Positions 10,877-22,500 of a DNA stretch of 64,000 nt are shown piece after piece. Positions within the stretch are counted from its first letter, which is position 1. Every line of letters starts with the position of its first letter. The notes under the pieces are model-generated. The model ran no database searches. It had not been told where the DNA came from and worked only from the letters and a program-made list of their open reading frames with translations. Position numbers and translations under genes: made by a program. The stretch is from Saposhnikovia divaricata (lineage: Eukaryota; Streptophyta; Magnoliopsida; Apiales; Apiaceae), in NCBI GenBank assembly GCA_036435485.1, contig CM071598.1, positions 177,764,148 through 177,828,147 on the forward strand. Direction: 5' to 3'.

Positions 10877-12807
10877 TCAGTATAACATGTCATGTAAATT
10901 ATATGGATAGAAAGCCTCTCCGAACCAATCTTGAGCCCGTGGCATTCCGAATTCAGGATCCACATATGTTGCGTACTGATCAATGCCGCACACATCTTCC
11001 AATAGATATGGTTCTCTCCAGAAACTTATGTGAGGATCAGAGCTTGTTCCGAAAGCAGGAGGGATAGTAATGTTTGAGCTAGAGGAAGCACCAATATTGT
11101 TTAACATGTAGGATGAGATAGGGTAGTCTTCATAGACTTCTTCTATTTTAGGAACTTCTGGAGCAACAAAGTCATCTGGATGATCATATATCGTTAGTGC
11201 ATCAATTGTGGATTCTATTTCCTCCATGTTTGGCTCCATGATTTCCACCACATCATTGGCTCTTCGTTTCTTTAGGTGGGAGTGCCAGCGATTTTTGATT
11301 TCGTTATCAGTGCGTCCAGGAAGCGTTGCTGCAATTGCTGACCAACTGAATAACGTATAACAAGAACATTCAATTAATAATCAAAAATCATACATACTTG
11401 ATAAGTAATTAGATTCAAGAAATTTATTTAACTATACTTGATAAATTATAACTTGACTAATTAATGTAATACGGCATTTCATATAATTAACTTGCCTGCA
11501 GAATACTCATGAAAACAATACAAGAAATTTGAAGTTTTCTCATGGTGAATTGAAGTTTATGATTATAGTCAAATTTAGCAGAATTGAAAAAAGAAACCTA
11601 CAGTCGAAATAACTCATGTATCTTCTACATATAATAGTACTACATGCAGACAAATGCGAAGCAACTCAAATTAATTAGCTGAACCTTAAATATGAAGTAT
11701 CAGAATAAAGACTTTGGCAACTAAAGAATAGAGATGATGCATATGATTTATGCTAGGTTTTCTCTTAGTTACTGTCTTAATTAGTTCAAAACTTAATGAA
11801 GACTTGCCAGAATTGAAATCTTAATTCAAAAGAAAAAATCAGCTGGATAAAGAAGGGGCTCAGCCTTCAAAAAAATTTATGGCTCAAAACCAAAATCAAT
11901 GACACAAGAATATAACACCAAGGATTTTGCACTAGCAAGCAAATAATTATCAGCCATTATATATAGGAACAGTTACATTTGTAGATTCAGGTAAAGCCTA
12001 AAGCTATGCAGTGCATATCGATAGACTAATTATACATACCCAACTCCGGCAAGACGCATGTTGATTATGATTTCATCTTCCTCTTGAGTGTAGTTACCAC
12101 GCCTAACTTCGGGATTCAAATAGTTCATCCACCTCAATCTGCAACTCTTCCCACTTCTTGATAAGCCTGATAATATCAAACAAATACTACTTTAATGAGT
12201 CCAGATCACATTATTTTTTCCTTTTCAAATAACAGCTAAAATTCCAGGCAAAATTCATCAAGTAGATAAAGAACACATCTAAAAGGTATTATGAGATGTC
12301 ATTGTTAACATATTGGGACAAATTGGAAGAGTTAAGAAACATTTTAATTTTGCGTTACTAATATATTCTTTGAGTTGGAATCTATAAATTAATTAATAAG
12401 ATCTGATGCTTAGGCATAGTTGATTAAGATTTAGGAGATTAAATCCAAGGATTAAAAGAAATTGTAGAAGACAAACATGACTGGAATTGAAATGATATAT
12501 AGATCAATCTTATCAGTAGGATATCACAGGGAAAAGTACTCACTAGCTAGCTCATTAAGAGAGAAAAGCTATTGTTCTAGTTAGAGAGGAAGATTGAAAA
12601 CCCTTCAACTGATTCATCGATCTAAAACTCATGGATTGAATATGTTCATTGTCTCAAACTACGACGAAAGGAGAAACCAGTGAGATTTAGGAGATTACCA
12701 GCATGTTTAGGCATCTGGCTCCAATTCCAAATGCCATGTCTTCGAATATAAGTCACCAGCAGCACGTCTTCTTCAGGAGTCCATGGACATTTCTTGAATG
12801 CTGCCAT
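10877..12807 (-). CDS. R2R3-MYB transcription factor, three exons
   Basis: Spliced minus-strand gene: exon 1 12807-12699, exon 2 12166-12040, exon 3 11345-10877, giving 234 residues. Both introns have GT-AG borders and keep the frame, and they sit at the standard plant R2R3-MYB positions (after the R2 PKHAG segment and inside R3). R2 has tryptophans at residues 9, 29 and 49, and R3 has Y62, W80 and W99. Recognition-helix words GKSCRLRW and LPGRTDNEIKNRWHSHLKKR are present. The protein should bind MYB-type promoter sites in the nucleus. The bHLH-interaction signature of R3 is absent (N72 where K/R is expected). The C-terminal half (107-234) is acidic, with no subgroup motif I can name. The start is the first ATG; the N-terminus is short, lacking the usual MGRxPCC leader. 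R3 seems one residue short between helices 1 and 2. It resembles stress or phenylpropanoid MYBs, but subgroup is uncertain. Confidence 0.9.
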
Positions 12808-12856
12808 TTTCTCCTATCTGTTTACTTTTTGATAACTATTAGTACAAGAGAGTGTG

Positions 12857-12863
12857 TATATAA
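12857..12863 (-). promoter_or_regulatory. Likely TATA box of the MYB gene
   Basis: On the minus strand the sequence reads CCTTATATACACAC, about 50 bp upstream of the ATG at 12807. This is a usual TATA position and would give a 5' leader of roughly 20 bases. No transcript data, so this is inferred from sequence and spacing. Confidence 0.55.
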
Positions 12864-12879
12864 GGAGGTTTAACTTTAA

Positions 12880-14045
12880 TGACCCTTCATTAGAGTTGCC
12901 TAACATTTATACTACACTCACGGCCCATCCAACTACATTCTAAATTTATATAATGGATATAAAATTAGGGACCCCACACTCAAGTTTTTTTTATTTGCAG
13001 AGAACAAATGGGAGGGTGGTTGATTATCCTAGTACTACTTACTCGTTTTATGTGTGTACATTTTTTTATTAGCCAGTCCAATATACACTTCTTCACTCGT
13101 TTATACAGAGAACAATCAAATTAGTAAGGCGCAAAACTAATCTAATAACTATCGTAAGATGGAGAAATCCACACCTCACACATGACATACTCAGCATGTC
13201 ATTGATTAAGTTAATTACTTTTACTTTTACCAAAACAAACGCGAACAAAGCTTAACAAAAAAAAAAACAAACGCGAACAAATCTTTTAATTTTGTAAAGA
13301 AAGAGAGAGGTAGATACAAGGTTTAGTTTACTGCTTTCTGGGTGGTTTTTGGAGGTATATATCTCAGCCCAAATTACTTCTTTCTTAACTAGTTAATTGC
13401 CTCGGCCCTAATTGTATTTGTACATGGATCATAGATGAACAGGATAGTTTTTCCATAATCAAAACTTCATTGTAAATTATATTAGAACTAATTAACATGA
13501 TAGCTCCTACAAAGCATACGCAGCATTCTAACCCTCTATATTGTCATGAATTTATCCTTACTACAATTACAAGGCCGTAGATGTGTATTTTAAATATTTT
13601 AACTGCTGAGTGCGATGAGATAATTTAGATAATAAGAATTTATCTCTTATCGTTCAAGTTGTAAATTTGATTCTCGTTGACCCAAATTTGTTACACATAT
13701 GGCTTTTTGGTCTAAGAACCATGATAATCAAACCCTAGGTAGTTATAGCACCTCGAAGGGCTAATGGAAATTTTGTTTGTATTTTCTGGTACGATAAGTA
13801 CATTTCATATGATTGAGTTATTAATAGTACTCCTCGCAAAGTGCGAAGTGACATAAAAAGGAAAAGAACTCAAAAGACTTGTATTTCTTTTTATACTCCT
13901 TAACAGAAAACTTTTTAAGATTAGTTAATTAGTTTAATCAAAATATCAGAATCTTTAGGGCGTCCAGCGAATACACCACCAACTAAATGTGTCCCACATA
14001 GTGACGACAGATGAAAAAGTCGCCACAAAAATTTTGTACTCGGGT
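12880..14045. other. MYB upstream region and intergenic DNA
   Basis: Upstream of the MYB gene on its own strand. No second gene is seen. A repeated ACAAACGCGAACAAA word occurs at about 13236 and 13266 around an A-tract. The segment 13600-13690 has a loose tRNA-like box B (TTGTAAATTTGATTC), but not enough to call a SINE. Confidence 0.4.
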
Positions 14046-14048
14046 CTA

Positions 14049-14256
14049 GAGATTTTGGGTCTGTTTGGCTAGAACTTTTTTTAAGTTTTTTTTGGATTTA
14101 TTTTCGAGTAAAAATTTCATATTTTGATAAAAAAAATTTATACAAATATTTAAAGTATGTTTGAGATTTTATAAGTTGGAAAAAAAAATAATTACTTTTT
14201 CAGAAAAAGATTTAAAATCTTAACTTTGTCTTAAAATAAGTTGACAAACACCGTCT
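14049..14256. mobile_element. MITE-like element, weakly supported
   Basis: The left end GGGTCTGTTTGGCTAGAAC and the inverted right end GACGGTGTTTGTCAACTT are similar and enclose about 200 bp of T- and A-rich DNA. Many plant hAT-type MITEs begin with such a GTTTGG word. No target duplication was identified. Confidence 0.35.
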
Positions 14257-14679
14257 TTGATTCTTACACATAATTCCATGCACTGCCTATGTACATGACT
14301 TGAAATTTACTTAGAGATGTAGAGTTTAAAAGGGATGGATCAGGGTCAATTTCAGTCGCAACTGCTTTACAGGAAATTCAAGAATCTGAATGCGAAGATA
14401 CATTGCATGTGTTGTCAAACAACGTTGTTTGACAGACATTTTTCCCGGGTTCAGATTAGGAAAACTCTATGTTATTATTATGATAATGATTGACATTTTA
14501 ATTGAAGATTAACTTTACATAAAGATTATCTGTATACATGCATGTTGTAATTCAGATAAACAGGTTGCATTATTTGGATGTGACCACGTATGTATATATA
14601 TAGTCCGGCTTCTACATAAAAAATTATAATTTTATTAGCTCATTATCTCCCTCTGCCGGAAGATGATTGTAATGTATAA

Positions 14680-15391
14680 ACCAAACCAAATCAAACATAT
14701 TCAGTATATCCCGTTTAGAACGGGGTCTAACTTGCCCCTACCTTTAAAGTAGAGAGGTTGTTTCGTGCAGATCCCCGGCTTAGTGCATAGTGCATAAAAA
14801 TGCGTGATATATAGAAAAATACCTTAGCCCGTGGCGTTATAGACACGGGACGTACCTCGTGGCAGTGATTTTGCATGACCAAAGATGAAAAAATACTCAT
14901 AGATCCCGCCGGGACCCACTTGAGGCAACCTCTAATACTTTAATACGACGTCTCCAAGCAGCCTTATCAAATGTCATATCACCTGTGAGATTCAAAGCTG
15001 CCATATCCAATCGCAGTTGATCTTGCAATGTCCTACGTGGTCGACCTCTCTTTCTCTTGCCCCGAACCAAAATACTTTCAACCCTGCGAATCGAAGCTGA
15101 AGTACATCGACGTCGAACATGCCCATACCAACGTAAACGCCCCTCCCTCATTTTCTTGGATATAGACTCAACACCTAAAACTCTTCTAAAAGCAGTATTC
15201 GGTATACAATCAAACATTGTGCAACCACAAATCCACCGTAACATACGCATTTCCGTTGCCTCCATCCTACTCTCATGAACCTGCCTCAATGGCCAACATT
15301 CTGAACCATATAATAATGACGGCCTAACTGCAACTTTATAGAATTTACCTTTCAACTTCAAAGATACACTCTTATCACACAACACTTCCTA
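14680..15391 (-). mobile_element. 5'-truncated RTE-type LINE, 3' end
   Basis: Contains the C-terminal part of an RTE-clade ORF (15385-14897) followed by an untranslated tail down to about 14680. The tail includes TCTACTTTAAAGGTAGGGGC and ends near TTTGGTTTATACATTAC. RTE elements copy themselves by target-primed reverse transcription and are often truncated at the 5' side, as here: everything upstream of the last about 160 residues is missing. The element is dead because the endonuclease and the reverse transcriptase catalytic core are gone. Confidence 0.8.
14897..15385 (-). pseudogene. C-terminal fragment of an RTE LINE reverse transcriptase protein
   Basis: An open frame of 162 residues with the conserved C-terminal block of plant RTE proteins: LKLKGKFYKVAVRPSLLYG near residues 9-27, a WPLRQ-like segment, EMRMLRWICG around 45-55, RLRWYGHVRRR around 83-93, and a basic RGKRKRGRPRR stretch. 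The frame is undamaged over this length, so the fragment may be fairly young. The upstream polymerase domain (with the YADD box) is missing. Confidence 0.85.
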
Positions 15392-16036
15392 TATCTAAAC
15401 ATAAAAAATAATAATACCATTCAACGTAATAGTCGCAAACCCATCCTACAATACCAATTTACTACCATACAATCAAGGCTAATAGTCCTATTATTCGACA
15501 TCCGAAAAATGCACAGACACGCACATAAATAATTAACCTGGAATGCCGGATTTGAGAGCAACAGAAACAGGGTCCATAAGCCAGCCACGTAATGTACGTA
15601 GACACTAAACTGTAAAGTTTAAAATTTATTTTGGCCCGTGAAAAATTATAATGTTTAATACATCATCAGATTTATTTTTGGTGTATTTTTGTAATAACCA
15701 ATTAAAAAAATACAAAGCTCTTAGCATTGTAGATCGAGAGCAAAATATGACGTAACCATGTAGATTGCTGCTGAAGTCGCTGAAGTGTACATTAACCTTA
15801 AACATTTCCACTACTGGTATGGTACCTAGATAAAATCTACAGTAATATGTATTTTTCAAATAATCATGAAATGGTTATCTGTGAATGTATATTAAAATAT
15901 TTTATGTTATTGAGAATTACATTCATTGTACCAACTCGGTACGGAGTATGCGAGTAGTTAATGTAAATATACATGCACTGATAAAATAGAAACATCAGCA
16001 AAGTACAAACAAGTCAAATATAGTTTGCGAGAAAAC
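15392..16036. other. Intergenic DNA with no gene seen
   Basis: No supported coding frame; the small minus-strand open frame at 15859-15626 has no recognisable feature. Confidence 0.35.
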
Positions 16037-16044
16037 TATATACC

Positions 16045-16356
16045 CAGGAACGGACCTGGGGTTAGGGGTTCTGGTCCCTCCTAGGTTGGGGAAATTTAAA
16101 AAAAAAAAAAATTTGTTTTGAAAAATTTATGTATGTCTTATCATTTGCTTGTCCTTGGTCTCTCCTAGATGGTTTATTTGTCTTCTTTTATATCCATTTT
16201 TGTATGATTTAGTGGAAAATATCCATTTTTTGCATGATTTAGTGAAAAATTTTCATTTTTTGCATGATTCAGTGGAAAAAAATCCACGCTTCGCGCGTTT
16301 TGAATTTTTTAAGAATTTTTGGACCCCCCTTGCATTATGCTCTAGGTCCGTCACTG
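16045..16356. mobile_element. hAT MITE with perfect 8-bp target duplication
   Basis: Inverted ends CAGGAACGGACCTGG (left) and, on the other strand, CAGTGACGGACCTAG (right). The 8-bp target duplication TATATACC lies at 16037-16044 and 16357-16364. An 8-bp duplication and CAG ends are typical of hAT elements. Inside, a unit of about 30 bp around GCATGATTTAGTGGAAAA is repeated three times (16195-16285). No transposase, so non-autonomous. Confidence 0.85.
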
Positions 16357-16364
16357 TATATACC

Positions 16365-16935
16365 CCCTCGTCTTTACATCAGTTTTCATGTATCTTAACT
16401 AATTTGTAGGACTGTTATCATATTCGTATCCATCGAGCAAGGTAGTTCAATGATCGGATATATGACCATGAGCTGGTAAGTCTTTAAATTACGATACCAA
16501 CCAACTGAGAGTCTGAAACACCCATGATAGATAAAAATGTAGAATAATTGTGTTCTCAAATTTTATCGAGATCAATCAAAATTCAAAAGTAACATATATC
16601 CTATAACTTCTTGTACAGCAAATTAGTAGTAATTGTATGAGATATTTGTAATGCAGATTACATGTAAAAATTTATTTTTATAACGGAAATTTTTGTAATC
16701 GATTATTTCATATTGATTCATCGTATGTTTTTGAACCATAAGAATCCCCCTTAGTGTTCAGAGGTACTATAAACAAATGAAAATTTATAGAAGATTAATG
16801 GCTTATTCTAAACACTTGGTTCTAATTTTCTAGCTCTCCACTTGTTAGTGTTACAAATTTTACTACAAAAGTTTGATTTTTTCCTTTTTTTTTCTTTTGA
16901 ATTAGATTATTTATTTTCATGTTTATATAGTATTT
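16365..16935. other. Intergenic DNA with no gene seen
   Basis: AT-rich, without a supported frame. A run of T with CTTTTTTTTTC near 16880 is the only simple-sequence feature. Confidence 0.35.
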
Positions 16936-16939
16936 TACC

Positions 16940-17283
16940 ATATAATAATTTTACAAGTTTTGTAACCTAAGTCTGGAGGGGCCAAGCCAACTTAAAGAAT
17001 ATAATTACGTCATCGATCAATGAAGCTTGAGAAACATTCAAAGTATAAAATCCCATTGAAAAACTGGGTAGATTCACTGAAACGCGGATGCCGAAATTAA
17101 GGTCCGAGTTGTAACAAGAATTGAAGTCAACTTCGGGAGAACATTTGCTTATTTTAATTCATGTCCAATGGAAGCTGGTCTTTCGAGGTTAGAGGGAAGT
17201 TGGTACACTACAATTGTTAAGCATTGTTTCTTGCTTTCGGGCCTAATAACAAATTTGGAATGATGGTTGTATTTTATATTCAA
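16940..17283. repeat. Repeat block B, left part (second copy of 120-345)
   Basis: Matches 130-345 in the same orientation (CACTGAAACGCGGATG, AAATTAAGGTCCGAGTTGT, GAATTGAAGTCAACTT, GAAGCTGGTCTTT-like words). The match stops where the Helitron at 17284 begins. The rest of this copy resumes at about 45410. Confidence 0.7.
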
Positions 17284-18909
17284 CTAGTTGATAAAGCCGC
17301 GCTTCGCGGCGGCGTTACAATTTTTATTTTTAAAAAAATTCAATACATTTACGTTATATTATAATATTAATATTAAATTTTAATAATTAAATAATCTTCT
17401 CTAATGAATCAATTTCTTGTTAAATACGATTCTTTCGATTGAGCCGCTCTCTCATTAAAACCGAAATCCCAACTTTTTAACATATATTATAAAGACTTAT
17501 ATAATATTTTTTATCCATAAAATCGAACCGTAAAAATAAAATAAATTTATGACTACAGTATCAAATTCTAATAGCTAATACAATCTTTTCTAGCGAGCCG
17601 TCTTCCCGTTAAATACGTTTCGAGCCACTCTTATTTGAAACCGAAATTCTAACTTCACTATATAAAAAGAGTAAATTCCAATTTTTATATTATTTAAACT
17701 TTCTAATATTTATGGAGTTTTAAAAGATGAAAATACATCTTATATTTTCTGTATATTATAGATAATTTTGTATAAAAAAGTTAAAATAAAGGATTTTTAG
17801 GAAAAAAGATGTATAGTTTTAAAAAAATCGTATATGACGTCTCCACCGTCCTCATATTCTACTTCCAATAAAACATTTTATTTTATGTATTATATATTTA
17901 AACACTTTTTATACGGTCATATTTAATGAACCGCTTTCTTGTTAAACACGGTTATTACTATTGATCCGCTCTCTCGTTAAGACCAAAAACCTAACTTTTA
18001 CATATATTACTTGTATGATAATGTTTATCCATAAAAATTAAATCCTAAAAATAAAATAAAATTTATAACATCAATATGGTATTTTAATAGCTAGTACAAT
18101 CTTCCCGTTAAACATGTTTCGAGCCGCTCTCGTTTGGGATCGAAATTCCAACTTCATTACATATTATTGATGATACTTATCTTACATAACAATTTTTTTT
18201 TCTTAAAATCAAAAACCTAAAAAATAGAGTGAATTCCAATTTATACTTTCTCTAGACTTTCTAATTTTTTTGGAGTTTTAGAAAATGAAAACACATCTTA
18301 TTTTCTCTTTATATTATAGATACTCCTGTATTTATTTAGGATTCTTGCATGAGATTGTTCTTTAATTATGTTAACACATCAATTCTTTTCTTTTTAAATA
18401 CGGTGACTTTTTTTATGACAATAGTATTGGTTTTATGAATAAATTTTCCTAATATAAGTATAATTAACTTATATAAAAAATATATAATTTAAGAAGACCG
18501 TGCTTTCTATAAAATATTTAATTATATGTCTGCTCTATATATTCAAACACCTATTCTACTTCTAGTAGAACGTTTATTTATATATTTTTTTCTATAAATT
18601 TGAACTCTTATTCTCTATAAATTCGAACTCCTATTCTACTTCCAATAGAACTTTTATTCGTATGCCTTATAAATACTTATTATACTTCCAATAGAACTTC
18701 TAATCATATGTCTTCCCTATAAATTCGAACTCTTCTTCTTTATAAATTCGAACACATATTCTACTTCTAATATGTTAATTGATATTTTTATATTTATTAG
18801 TGTTTAAAATTCTAAAATTCTAGAAAATTAGAAAAATAGATTGAGACGATCTTAGAGCGCCACCTAAACTCCCGCTATCCTCCTTTATATATATATATAT
18901 ATATATTGA
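17284..18909 (-). mobile_element. Helitron copy A, 1.6 kb, minus strand
   Basis: Read on the minus strand it starts TCAATATATATA at 18909 and ends GCCGCGAAGCGCGGC-TTTATCAACTAG at 17284, next to T. The CTAG end carries a strong GC-rich hairpin (GCCGCG/CGCGGC) about ten bases inside. The body has repeated GAGCCGCTCTC-GTT and ATAAATTCGAACTC words and no RepHel gene, so it is non-autonomous. Helitron copy B, of the same family, begins immediately beside it. Confidence 0.7.
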
Positions 18910-19599
18910 TACGCGCTTCGCTGCGGCGTTACAATATTTTTAAAAAAAACAATACATTTATGTTATATTATAATATTAATATTAAATTTTAATAATTAAA
19001 TAATTTTCTCTAATGAATCGATTTCTTGTTAAACATGATTCTTTCGATTGAGCCACTCTCTCGTTAAAACCGAAATCCCAATAACATATATTATAAAGAC
19101 TTTATAATAATTTTTATCCATAAAATCGAACCGTAAGAATAAAAAAAAATTATGTCATTAGTATCAAATTCAAATAGCTAATATAATCTTTTGTAGTGAG
19201 CCGTCATCCCGTTAAATACGTTTCAAGCCGCTCTTATTTGGAATCGAAATTCCAACTTCATTATATAAAGAAAGAGAGTAAATTTCAATTTTTATATTCT
19301 TTAAACTTACAGCTTCCGCATGGGAATGTCTTTCTATTATGTTAACATATCTAAAAAAAATTAAATATGAAGACTTTTCGTTACGAAAATAATATTAAAT
19401 TTATGGATATATTTTTCTAATGCAAGTATAATTAACTTGTATAACAAAGTTAAAATAAAGGATTTCTAAAAAAAAAAAATATATAGTTTTAAAAAATTGT
19501 ATAAGATGTCTCCACCGTACTCGTAATCTACTTCCAATAAAATATTTTATTATATGTATTCCTTATATATTCAAATATCTTTTATACGGTCTTCTCTAA
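18910..19599 (-). mobile_element. Helitron copy B, 3' part, cut by a gypsy insertion
   Basis: Begins TACGCGCTTCGCTGCGGCGTT on the plus strand, the worn hairpin end of the same family as copy A. It follows copy A in sequence (TTATATTATAATATTAATATT and AATCGATTTCTTGTT words) up to the TCTAA target site at 19595. It continues at 34694 after the gypsy element. The final CTAG is missing or altered where it abuts copy A. Confidence 0.65.
19595..19599. repeat. Target site duplication TCTAA (left)
   Basis: TCTAA directly precedes TGTAACACCC at 19600 and recurs at 34689-34693 right after the second LTR. Removing one copy and the element restores a continuous Helitron sequence (TCTAATGAACCG, compare TTTAATGAACCG at 17930 in copy A). 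Confidence 0.95.
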
Positions 19600-22500
19600 T
19601 GTAACACCCCCAGATCCGGGGTCAGGGATCTGGTGGTTACGGTCTTACATTCATTCATAATACTTGACTTGAGTCCACAATAAATAAATCACATGTTGTG
19701 ACCCCACAATAATATCCACTCACACACACAACAGTTATAGTCCCAGAGATGAAATTGAAATAATTCCATAATATCAGAGTTTACGAATAAAAGTTATTAC
19801 AAGCCAAATGACATGTTTAAAAGTTTTGCCGTTGATTAACGTTAATGTTACATATAAATAGACTGATAAACAAAAGCTGCCTATCTATGCTACCTCAGCA
19901 ATGGCAGCAAGGACATCAGCGGGTAGTCCTCGAACGGCGGTAACCTGCTTGCGCCGAGTGCGCCTGACGCGCGCCATCTGTCCTAGCTGTTGTTGTGATA
20001 ATATGAACAAAGCAAGGGTGAGCGAAAGCCCACCAACAATAATATAACTGAACAGTGATACATATATACAATAGTTCAAAATATCCTTTGAAATCATATG
20101 CCATGCATTGATGAAGTTATTGCCAGTATAATATAAAGGATGAAGTTACCAGGTAACTCAAAGTATTTGTTTGTAGAAATATCTGCTACATCAAAAGTAA
20201 GCGAGATATTCTCATTGTCCTTAAAAGAGGAACTTGCATGAAAAGATTGCAATTCCAGTTATGAACACTTTTCCAGCTCTGCCAACAGTAATCATGTTGC
20301 AGGAAATAAATAAGTTTGGATGATGAACCAATGATGGAGTATTCACCGCGCCCGCTGTTCCAATCTTGATGATCAGTCGAGATCGTACAGCTCAAATTAG
20401 ATTTACTACCGGTAGAAGGAAGAACTGACGGCTTTACTTGTCTACCGCCTTACTAGCTCTCCCCGGCCAACGGTTGGGCCAAAGGGGATGGACCGGCGCT
20501 ACTCGGCCTCTTACACGACTCCTAGTTCAAATAGAATTCATGATTCTGAATGTAACGTTCGTCCCCCTTTCCCCAAGTATAATACTTGTTGATAAGACTC
20601 TACAAGGTAGTCGTATCTAGTTGGAAAGGAAAATTCACCAATAACTTCCAAGCTATTGCTTGGTAACGAATATCAACTTGTTCCAACAATCTTACCCCTC
20701 GAAAGATGAGAAGGTAACCAACGACTTAATAAGTCAATAGCACCCGAGTTGCGAGTGAAGAGAATACTTTATGACCGGGAAGTCGACAAGATAATTAACA
20801 TTTTCCAAGTAAGGTTCCCTTATTATTAGGGAGATAGACTCAAAGAAGAATGATGTCTGAGAACCTTTCTTGATATAAGATTAATAATAATATGACTCCG
20901 AAATATTTTTCGTAATAATCGAAGAAGATAAACCTTATTGAGGTTATTCTAAGTATGGAATAAATATTCAGAGAATATTTATTGAATTAAAAATATTTAA
21001 AGAATATTTAGGAATATGAAAGAATATCTTTAATCAGAGTATTTTTCAAAATAATCCCTGAAGAAATATCAGGAGAATATTTATTGAATAAATAAATATT
21101 TAAATGAATATTCAAAATAATATTCATTAATTAATAAGACCTGAAAGGAATATTTAAGACAATATTCATAATTAATTAGGAATTTAAATGAATATTCAAA
21201 AAGTAATATTCATTTAATGAATAATATTCTAAATGAATATCAAGTAATATTCATTTAGTAATCCAAGCCTTAAAGGAATATTTGAGATAATATTCGATAA
21301 ATAAATCAAGCTTCAGATGAATATTAAAATAATATTCATCAAGTAATTAATATTCTAAATGAATATTCAAAAGTAATATTAATTTAATAAAATAATATTC
21401 TAAATGAATATCCAAATAATATTCATTTAGTAGTCTCATCTTTAGAAGAATATTCGAAATAATAATCGATAAATAATTCGACTCTGAATGAATATTAAAA
21501 AATATTATTCGTCGAATAGTTACGTTCAAATAATTATTTGAAGTAAGGATCGTTAAATAAATAATCTCGAACGAATATTCAAATAATATTCGTCGCCCGA
21601 ATAATGAAAAATATTTACTTAGATATTTTCTTTCGAGGTAATCTCGATATGTCAAGAAATATTGACTCCCGGTCTATATTTGATGAATAAGATGTATACA
21701 CCCTTCTCTGAGGGTCTTACAATAACCGGCTTATAATTGATACGATAGCTATCTAATTTATAAGCCAATAACAATCAGGGAACAAGCATAATGATATAAC
21801 TTGAAAGTAGGCATGCATGCTATGGCATATTATAACAGAAAATATACATATATATTCAATCACAACAACAGCCTAAAAGAAGGGGATTGAAACTTGCCTG
21901 GTAGTCGAGTACGGTAAGGGCTAGTGGTAGCGGGTCCCGGGTCAGCTTGGTGATCTATAAATAGCCAAGACATTCGGGATTAATCACTTAAAACTTTAAA
22001 GGTTAAGTTATACTTAAATCGAAACACGTTCTCGAGTTATCTCGTTATACCCCTTTTAGTGGATTTCTTTTATCATCGATCCGACCCGACATTCGTTCGT
22101 TAATACGACATGTCACTGTACTTATACTTGGCATATACTTAAGTCATATAAGTCCGAAAGTCGATCGTTACGAACCAATATTATACTCCGAGTTTTATCG
22201 CTCGTTTTCTAAGTGTTTTAACGAAGTTATAAACGAGTCGTCTTTTAGGGGTTCGTTCGCGTTTAATCTCGATTCGAATATTTTTAATAAATCGAAAAAC
22301 GATCCTTTTGACATACGGTTTTCTCTCACGCCTTCCTTTTTGCCTCTAGTATTTATTTACCAAGATTCGTCATGACTTTACGTATTTTATCGGGGTTCAA
22401 TTTTAAGTACGAATACTTGTTTACGGCTCCGAACCACTTTTATGAATTTTATCGTAACTCCTAAACCGTAAGTCCGTTTCACGTGATCTTTATATCAAAA

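Noticed and set aside
13600..13690. Possible SINE with tRNA-like box B
   Set aside because: Box A, a poly-A or T tail and target duplications were not found.
19885..20104. Minus-strand frames of 70 and 62 codons with a hydrophobic segment, repeated at 30251-30470
   Set aside because: Two overlapping frames in the LTR differ at one residue between copies; no start context or family evidence.
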